This document shows, one piece after another, positions 23,241-23,383 of a stretch of DNA of 23,383 bases. Both the position numbers and the translations under genes were made by a program. This DNA is from Bacteroidales bacterium UBA1745 (GTDB taxonomy: Bacteria > Bacteroidota > Bacteroidia > Bacteroidales > UBA932): NCBI GenBank assembly GCA_002314885.1, contig DCHT01000027.1:1-23383 (forward strand), read 5' to 3'. Each line of letters opens with the position of its first letter. Position 1 is the stretch's first letter. The notes under the pieces were generated by a model that saw nothing but the letters and a program-made list of their open reading frames with translations, did not search any database and was not told the origin of the DNA.

Positions 23241-23280
23241 TTTGGCGCAGAAGTAGTGGCACTAGTACTGCACCACTTTT
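23241..23280 (+). repeat. Interspersed palindromic repeat, copy D
   Basis: The core at 23247-23271 is the same palindrome with G at the centre and TACTGC in the right arm, a substitution shared with the copy at the left window edge. TTTGGCGCAG and ACCACTTTT flank it, as in copy C. Same orientation as the other three copies. Confidence 0.82.
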
Positions 23281-23383
23281 CTCAAGCACAAAACAGGCTG
23301 TTTTTGTTCACGAAAACTAGAACGGCAAATTCTCAAGCACAAATCGGGCGGTTTTGTTCACGAAAACTGGGTGGAACGGCACG
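23281..23383. repeat. Tandem duplication of a 51-52 bp unit
   Basis: Two units begin CTCAAGCACAAA at 23281 and 23332. They share GTTCACGAAAACT and GGAACGGCA/AGAACGGCA-type ends. The first carries the small palindrome AAAACAGGCTGTTTT; the second has TCGGGCGG at that place. The second unit runs to the window edge, so more copies may follow. No coding potential is apparent. Confidence 0.7.

Overview
The window looks like chromosomal DNA of a member of the Bacteroidota, most likely order Bacteroidales. The evidence is a SusC/SusD pair, BACON-domain lipoproteins, promoters of the TAnnTTTG (-7) type, a lack of clear Shine-Dalgarno sequences, and fairly GC-rich coding DNA with AT-rich gaps. I cannot name the genus. 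There are 15 protein genes, including a 50-residue rpmH. I see no tRNA, rRNA, IS element, CRISPR array or prophage gene.

Left part (1-14440, + strand). After two copies of a short palindromic repeat comes a secreted S1/P1 nuclease (148-972). Next is what looks like a six-gene transcription unit (1073-12778). Its order is an endonuclease/exonuclease/phosphatase (EEP) lipoprotein, SusC-like receptor, SusD-like lipoprotein, a three-module putative surface-binding lipoprotein, a second EEP enzyme fused to a BACON domain, and a putative TIM-barrel glycoside hydrolase. A promoter lies at 1022-1030 inside a large inverted repeat (989-1057), and a strong terminator lies at 12804-12835. A metallophosphatase lipoprotein (12836-14440) follows directly. 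This is a polysaccharide-utilisation-locus (PUL) layout in which phosphodiester/phosphomonoester-cleaving folds outnumber glycosidases. The natural inference is uptake of a phosphorylated or nucleic-acid-containing substrate.

Middle and right part (14447-21600, - strand). A GH28 pectinase-type enzyme has its own promoter. Reading right to left, a compact housekeeping run then contains a FecCD-type permease, its ABC ATPase, polA, an ECF-type sigma factor, rsmG and rpmH. The first five genes overlap or nearly abut. rpmH has an excellent promoter just past rsmG, and a terminator at 15861-15889 closes the run. The DNA polymerase I has a proofreading domain that has lost its metal-binding residues.

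Right end (21628-23383). A secreted C1B (bleomycin-hydrolase-like) aminopeptidase diverges from the permease. It is followed by about 340 bp of gene-free DNA made almost entirely of repeats: two more copies of the palindromic repeat seen at the left edge, three hairpins sharing one stem and spaced 41-42 bp apart, and a 51-52 bp tandem duplication.
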